Of a DNA stretch of 7,833 nucleotides, positions 4,297 through 7,833 are shown piece after piece. The notes under the pieces were generated by a model that did not search any database, had not been told where the DNA came from, and saw nothing but the letters and a program-made list of their open reading frames with translations. Numbering within the stretch: the stretch's first letter is position 1; each line of letters begins with the position of its first letter. The translations under genes and the position numbers were made by a program. The DNA comes from an uncultured Bacteroidaceae bacterium (GTDB lineage: Bacteria > Bacteroidota > Bacteroidia > Bacteroidales > Bacteroidaceae). The DNA lies in contig CAJGDX010000093.1 of assembly GCA_904502185.1 (NCBI GenBank), positions 1-7,833 on the forward strand, in the 5' to 3' direction.

Positions 4297-6450
4297 CTAC
4301 TCTTCGTCCTTAACGGCAAACTCTTTGATAAGTTTATCCTGTACATCTGTGGGAACAAGTTCGTAAGATGCAAATGACATAATGAACGATGCACGACCAC
4401 CTGTAAGCGAGCTGAGAGCTGTTGAGTAAGATGAAAGCTCCTTCAAAGGAACTTTGGCAGAGAGTTTCTCATAACCATTTTCACTACTCATACCCATGAT
4501 GAGTCCGCGACGTCCCTGAAGATCACTCATTACATCACCCATCTTGTCAGAAGGAACGAACACCTCTACATCGTAAACGGGTTCGAGGATTTTGGGAGCT
4601 GCAGAGCGGAATGCCTCACTGAAGGCGTTGCGACCTGCCAGCATGAATGAAATTTCGTTTGAATCTACGGGGTGCATCTTTCCGTCGTAAACGATAACTC
4701 TTACGTCACGTGCGTATGAACCAGTAAGAGGACCCTGCTCCATGCGCTCCATTACACCCTTGAGGATTGCGGGCATGAAACGTGCGTCGATAGCACCACC
4801 CACAACACTGTTCACAAATACGAGCTTGCCACCCCAGTCGAGTTTAATCTCTTCTGTGCCTTTGGGAGTAATCTTGAACTCCTGACCGTTGAAACGGTAA
4901 ACATCGGGCATGGGAACACCCTCTTCGTAGGGCTCTACTATCATGTGAACCTCACCGAACTGACCTGCACCACCAGACTGTTTCTTATGACGATAGTCGG
5001 CACGGGCAGCCTTGGTAATAGTTTCGCGATAAGGAATCTTAGGCTCTTCGTACTTAACGAGCATCTTTTCAACATTCACAAGACGCCACTGGAGAGTACG
5101 CAAGTGGAACTCACCCTGACCGTAAACGATTGTCTGACGAAGCTCTTTAGACTGAACAACAATCCATGTAGGATCTTCCTCGTGCATACGATTGAGAATC
5201 TGCATGAGTTTCTCCATATCAGACTCTTTCAAAGGCTTGATGGCACGTGAATATTTCGATGCGGGATACTTAACGAGTGAGAAGCGGTTCGAAGCATCCT
5301 TGTCGTTAAGAGTATTACCAATCTTGATATCTTTGAGTTTCACTGTACAGCCGATGTCACCGGCTTTCAGTTCGTCAACCTGAACACGGTTGGTACCTGC
5401 GCAGCAGAATATCTGTGAGATACGCTCTTTTGAACCACGGTCGGCATTTACGAGGTCGGCACCTGCCTTGAGTGTACCGCTCATCACCTTGAAGTAGTTT
5501 ACTTCACCGATGTGAGGTTCAACCGATGTCTTGAAGAAGAAGATTGATGTGGGAGCGTCGCTGTTATAAGGAACAGTCTCACCATCAGAGTTCACGGGCT
5601 GAGGCATGTCGTCAACCTCGGGAGCCACGTTAGAGAGGAATTCGAGGAGGCGGCTTACTGCCACGTCGTTTGCTGCTGAGCAGCAGAGTACGGGATAAAC
5701 GCTACCGGTAGAAAGACCCATACGCGCACCCATGCGGATTTCGTCAGTGTCGAGGTCTGAAGAGTCGAAGTATTTATCCATAAGACCCTCTTCGTTCTCG
5801 GCTGCCATCTCCACAAGTTTCTGGTGCATATCGATAGCCTTGTCAAGCTCGGCTACGGGAATATCCTCTACGATGGGAGCTTCGCCTTCGGCTTTCCATG
5901 TAAGTTTCTTCATGAGAAGAACGTCGATGATTGAGTTGAAGCCGGGACCCTCGTTCAAAGGATACTGCACGGGGCATACCTTAGGACCGTAGATTGTCTG
6001 CAACTGGTCAACAACAGTGTCATAGTCACACTTCTCGTGGTCGACCTGGTTTACGACGAACATTACGGGCTTGTTCATCTTCTTTATATAGCGGAAACAG
6101 TTCTGTGTACCAACTTCGACACCATACTGGCCATTGATAACCATCATTGCAAGGTCGGCTACAGTCATCGCCGAAACGGCGCTACCTGCAAAGTCATCAG
6201 CTCCCGGGCAGTCGATAAGATTGAGTTTCTTACCATTTTCCTCTACCTGGAAGAGAGTTGAAAATACCGAGTAGCCATACTCCTGCTCAACAGGAAAATA
6301 GTCGCTGACGGTATTCTTGGCAGCGACTGTTCCTCTACGTTTTATGATACCACTCTCAAAGAGGATTGCCTCTGTGAGGGTGGTTTTACCAGAGCCTGAA
6401 CATCCTACAATTGCGATGTTCTTGATTTCGTTAGTTTGATACGTTTTCAT
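4297..6450 (-). CDS. fusA2: EF-G paralog of the EF-G2 type with degenerate GTPase motifs
   Basis: This 717-residue protein has the full five-domain plan of elongation factor G, which moves tRNAs and mRNA through the ribosome. The G domain (about 1-285) has a P-loop GCSGSGKTT (16-24). Switch II reads DCPGADDF (80-87) in place of DTPGHVDF, so the catalytic histidine is alanine (A84). Switch I ends EYGYSVFS instead of ERGITI. The base-recognition motif is NQVD (134-137) instead of NKxD, and G5 is SAAND instead of SAxK. Domain IV keeps HKKQSGGAGQFGE (488-500) and the tip loop MHPVDSNE with H593, needed for translocation. Domain V follows (EPVYDVEVFVP, LQGRRGLIMGM). Bacteroides EF-G2 (FusA2) is known to support translation without GTP hydrolysis and to matter under carbon limitation; this looks like its ortholog. 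A canonical fusA should exist elsewhere. The start at 6450 has no SD. It appears to be monocistronic, since a terminator separates it from rprX. Confidence 0.9.
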   Translation of the reverse strand: MKTYQTNEIKNIAIVGCSGSGKTTLTEAILFESGIIKRRGTVAAKNTVSDYFPVEQEYGYSVFSTLFQVEENGKKLNLIDCPGADDFAGSAVSAMTVADLAMMVINGQYGVEVGTQNCFRYIKKMNKPVMFVVNQVDHEKCDYDTVVDQLQTIYGPKVCPVQYPLNEGPGFNSIIDVLLMKKLTWKAEGEAPIVEDIPVAELDKAIDMHQKLVEMAAENEEGLMDKYFDSSDLDTDEIRMGARMGLSTGSVYPVLCCSAANDVAVSRLLEFLSNVAPEVDDMPQPVNSDGETVPYNSDAPTSIFFFKTSVEPHIGEVNYFKVMSGTLKAGADLVNADRGSKERISQIFCCAGTNRVQVDELKAGDIGCTVKLKDIKIGNTLNDKDASNRFSLVKYPASKYSRAIKPLKESDMEKLMQILNRMHEEDPTWIVVQSKELRQTIVYGQGEFHLRTLQWRLVNVEKMLVKYEEPKIPYRETITKAARADYRHKKQSGGAGQFGEVHMIVEPYEEGVPMPDVYRFNGQEFKITPKGTEEIKLDWGGKLVFVNSVVGGAIDARFMPAILKGVMERMEQGPLTGSYARDVRVIVYDGKMHPVDSNEISFMLAGRNAFSEAFRSAAPKILEPVYDVEVFVPSDKMGDVMSDLQGRRGLIMGMSSENGYEKLSAKVPLKELSSYSTALSSLTGGRASFIMSFASYELVPTDVQDKLIKEFAVKDEE

Positions 6451-6485
6451 ATTGCTATTTTTGAATTTTTATATTAAGTAGAAAA

Positions 6486-6527
6486 CAAATATGCCGCCAA
6501 TATAGACAGAATGAATGACTTTTGCAA
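6486..6527 (-). promoter_or_regulatory. Weak promoter-like candidates upstream of the EF-G paralog
   Basis: No full consensus is visible upstream of this gene. On the minus strand, CATATTTG (6486-6493) and TATATTGG (6497-6504) each match TAnnTTTG at all but one defined base. TTG at 6525-6527 lies 20 bases upstream of the second. The lack of a strong promoter would fit a gene that depends on an activator, as reported for Bacteroides EF-G2 with the Cur regulator. The link here is inference only. Confidence 0.3.
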
Positions 6528-6544
6528 CAATAACGCCCATCTTT

Positions 6545-6575
6545 TTTATAAAATGACAAAAATAATTTAACTTTG
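6545..6575 (+). promoter_or_regulatory. hemW: Promoter of hemW
   Basis: TAACTTTG at 6568-6575 is a full match to the -7 consensus TAnnTTTG. TTTA (6545-6548) lies exactly 19 bases upstream, as a 3-of-4 match to the -33 TTTG. The expected start near 6579 gives a leader of about 19 bases before the ATG at 6598. It overlaps the inverted repeat at 6554-6578. Confidence 0.65.
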
Positions 6576-6578
6576 TCA
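6554..6578. repeat. Inverted repeat (possible operator) in the hemW / EF-G paralog intergenic region
   Basis: TGACAAA (6554-6560) and TTTGTCA (6572-6578) are perfect 7-base inverted arms around an 11-base AT-rich spacer. The repeat spans the -7 element of hemW and lies about 104-128 bases upstream of the EF-G paralog ATG. It is placed where a dimeric regulator could repress hemW or act on the divergent gene. Part of the right arm is also the -7 element, and one 7-base repeat in 147 bp could arise by chance. Confidence 0.4.
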
Positions 6579-6597
6579 GCAAATTGTATAATATAAC

Positions 6598-7731
6598 ATG
6601 GCAGGCATATACATTCACATACCATTTTGTAAACAGCGTTGCAGATACTGCAGTTTCTTTTCTTCGACACACAGCGCAGAAAAAGGGAAATATGTAGAGA
6701 CTCTTTGTCGCGAGTTGGAACTGCGACAAGGCTACCTTGCCAATGCCGCGATTGATACAATTTACATAGGTGGCGGTACTCCCTCTACACTGAGTGAACG
6801 ACACTTCAGAGAGATATTCAAGAGCATCAACACGTTTTTTTCCGTTGCCACCGATGCAGAGATTACGCTGGAGGCCAACCCCGATGACATTTCGGCGGAA
6901 TACGCTACAATGCTGCGCAGCCTGCCATTCAACCGCCTGAGCATGGGAGTGCAGAGTTTCGACAACGAATTACTGAAGAGATTGGGCCGACGCCACGATG
7001 CTGAACGGGCCATCTCAGCATTCCACAATGCACGCAATGCGGGATTCGACAACATAAGCATGGACCTGATGTTTGCCCTCCCCGGCTCCACCACCGAAAG
7101 TTGGACAGGCGACCTTAGAAAGATGCTTGAACTTCATCCAGAGCATATTTCTGCATACAATCTCACTTACGAAGAGGGAACACCCCTGTTCCACGCGGCA
7201 CAGGAGGGTACCATCACCCCGCTCAGCGAAGAGGAGAATCTCGAGCAGTTCACCTCCCTTGTCGATACACTCACAGCCGCCGGTTACCATCATTACGAAA
7301 TTTCCAATTTTGCACTGCCCGGCCGAGAGAGTCGTCACAACAGCAGCTACTGGCACGACATACCCTATTTGGGATGCGGAGCAGCTGCACACTCCTACAA
7401 TGGCAATTCACGACAATGGAACGTTGCCGACATTTCTCTATACATAAAAGGTATAAATGACGGAGAGCCCGACTATGAAATTGAAAACCTGACTGAGACC
7501 GAAAGATACAACGATGCGATATTGACGCGTCTGCGCACATACGACGGATTACCACTCGAATGGTTCAGAAACAAATTTTCAGAAAAATACAATCGCTACA
7601 TGTTGAAGACAGCAGAAGAGCATATATCGCGAGGAACACTCATGCATGGCGACAATGATACATTACGACTGACAAGAAAAGGTATTTTCATCAGCGACGC
7701 AATCATTAGAGACCTTATATTCATCGACTAA
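6598..7731 (+). CDS. hemW: Radical-SAM heme chaperone HemW
   Basis: This 377-residue cytoplasmic protein is in the HemN/HemW radical SAM family, often mislabelled oxygen-independent coproporphyrinogen III oxidase. The cluster motif C11-x3-C15-x2-C18 lies in PFCKQRCRYCSF, with the HemW-type Tyr before the third Cys. SAM-binding glycines are at GGGTPS (58-63), then LEANPDD (91-97), SMGVQSFD (115-122) and MDLMFALPG (155-163). The C-terminal part has YEISNFA (233-239), HNSSYW (247-252) and YLGCGAAAHS. The HNxxYW motif has been linked to heme binding in HemW. It lacks the N-terminal extension of true HemN, and the length fits HemW. Its role is thought to be heme delivery to cytochromes or other heme proteins, not the HemN decarboxylation. 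The start at 6598 opens directly into MAGIYIHIPFC and has no SD. The downstream gene starts 26 bases after the stop codon, possibly in one operon. Confidence 0.94.
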   Translation: MAGIYIHIPFCKQRCRYCSFFSSTHSAEKGKYVETLCRELELRQGYLANAAIDTIYIGGGTPSTLSERHFREIFKSINTFFSVATDAEITLEANPDDISAEYATMLRSLPFNRLSMGVQSFDNELLKRLGRRHDAERAISAFHNARNAGFDNISMDLMFALPGSTTESWTGDLRKMLELHPEHISAYNLTYEEGTPLFHAAQEGTITPLSEEENLEQFTSLVDTLTAAGYHHYEISNFALPGRESRHNSSYWHDIPYLGCGAAAHSYNGNSRQWNVADISLYIKGINDGEPDYEIENLTETERYNDAILTRLRTYDGLPLEWFRNKFSEKYNRYMLKTAEEHISRGTLMHGDNDTLRLTRKGIFISDAIIRDLIFID

Positions 7732-7757
7732 TTATTAACAGTATAAAATCAACTATT

Positions 7758-7833
7758 ATGAAACGTACAACAGCACTCATTATGGTAGCCGCAAGCATGC
7801 TTACGGCATCAGCACAATCAATCTACTATCAAG
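7758..7833 (+). CDS. Start of a secreted protein, cut by the window edge
   Basis: Twenty-five codons and one base are visible. The peptide begins MKRTTALIMVAASML and continues TASAQSIYYQ. This is a typical Sec signal peptide: a basic start, a hydrophobic stretch of about 12 residues and a likely signal peptidase I site after Ala-Ser-Ala. There is no lipobox cysteine in the visible part. Too little is present to name a family. It lies 26 bases after hemW on the same strand, with no terminator or clear promoter between them, so it may be co-transcribed with hemW. No SD is present. Confidence 0.7.
   Translation, partial: MKRTTALIMVAASMLTASAQSIYYQ

Noticed and set aside
6455..6804. Two overlapping minus-strand frames (6455-6760 and 6469-6804) crossing the intergenic region into hemW
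   Set aside because: They overlap the hemW start, including the codons for its iron-sulfur motif, and the promoter region. Their products show no family features.

Overview
The window looks like a chromosomal housekeeping segment from the Bacteroidales (Bacteroides, Prevotella, Muribaculaceae or a close relative). Three things point there: the RprX/RprY two-component pair, an EF-G2-type elongation factor of the kind known from Bacteroides, and promoters of the Bacteroidetes form (TTTG, about 19 bases, TAnnTTTG). Most start codons also have AT-rich upstream sequence with no Shine-Dalgarno (SD) motif. I see no phage genes, insertion sequences, CRISPR arrays, rRNA or tRNA.

Layout. Positions 1-164 hold no supportable gene and are rich in A and C on the + strand. 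A long hairpin terminator (165-214) then closes a minus-strand ribosomal operon read rpsF (bS6), rpsR (bS18), rplI (bL9), with a very good promoter at 1358-1388. Divergent from rpsF is a 61-residue protein with two membrane segments (1555-1740, +). It converges on the minus-strand rprX-rprY pair (4055 down to 1806), and the two units share one perfect 18-bp terminator stem that overlaps the rprY stop codon. Upstream lies a 717-residue EF-G paralog (6450 down to 4297, minus) with its own terminator at 4234-4274. Divergent from it across 147 bp is hemW (6598-7731, +), followed after 26 bp by the first 25 codons of a secreted protein that runs off the window.

How it works together. bS6, bS18 and bL9 are ribosome parts, and the EF-G paralog acts on the ribosome, so much of the window concerns translation. 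The EF-G paralog keeps the domain IV translocation tip but has lost or changed most GTPase consensus residues, including the switch II histidine. Bacteroides EF-G2 has been shown to translocate without hydrolysing GTP. RprXY is an envelope sensor and its DNA-binding partner. HemW is a radical-SAM-family heme-handling protein.

The best candidate for something unusual is the SD pattern. Only rpsR and rplI have strong SD sequences here, and bS18 is one of the proteins that hides the anti-SD in Bacteroidetes ribosomes. That suggests a possible feedback circuit. I found no multi-gene defence system or other evidently new system.
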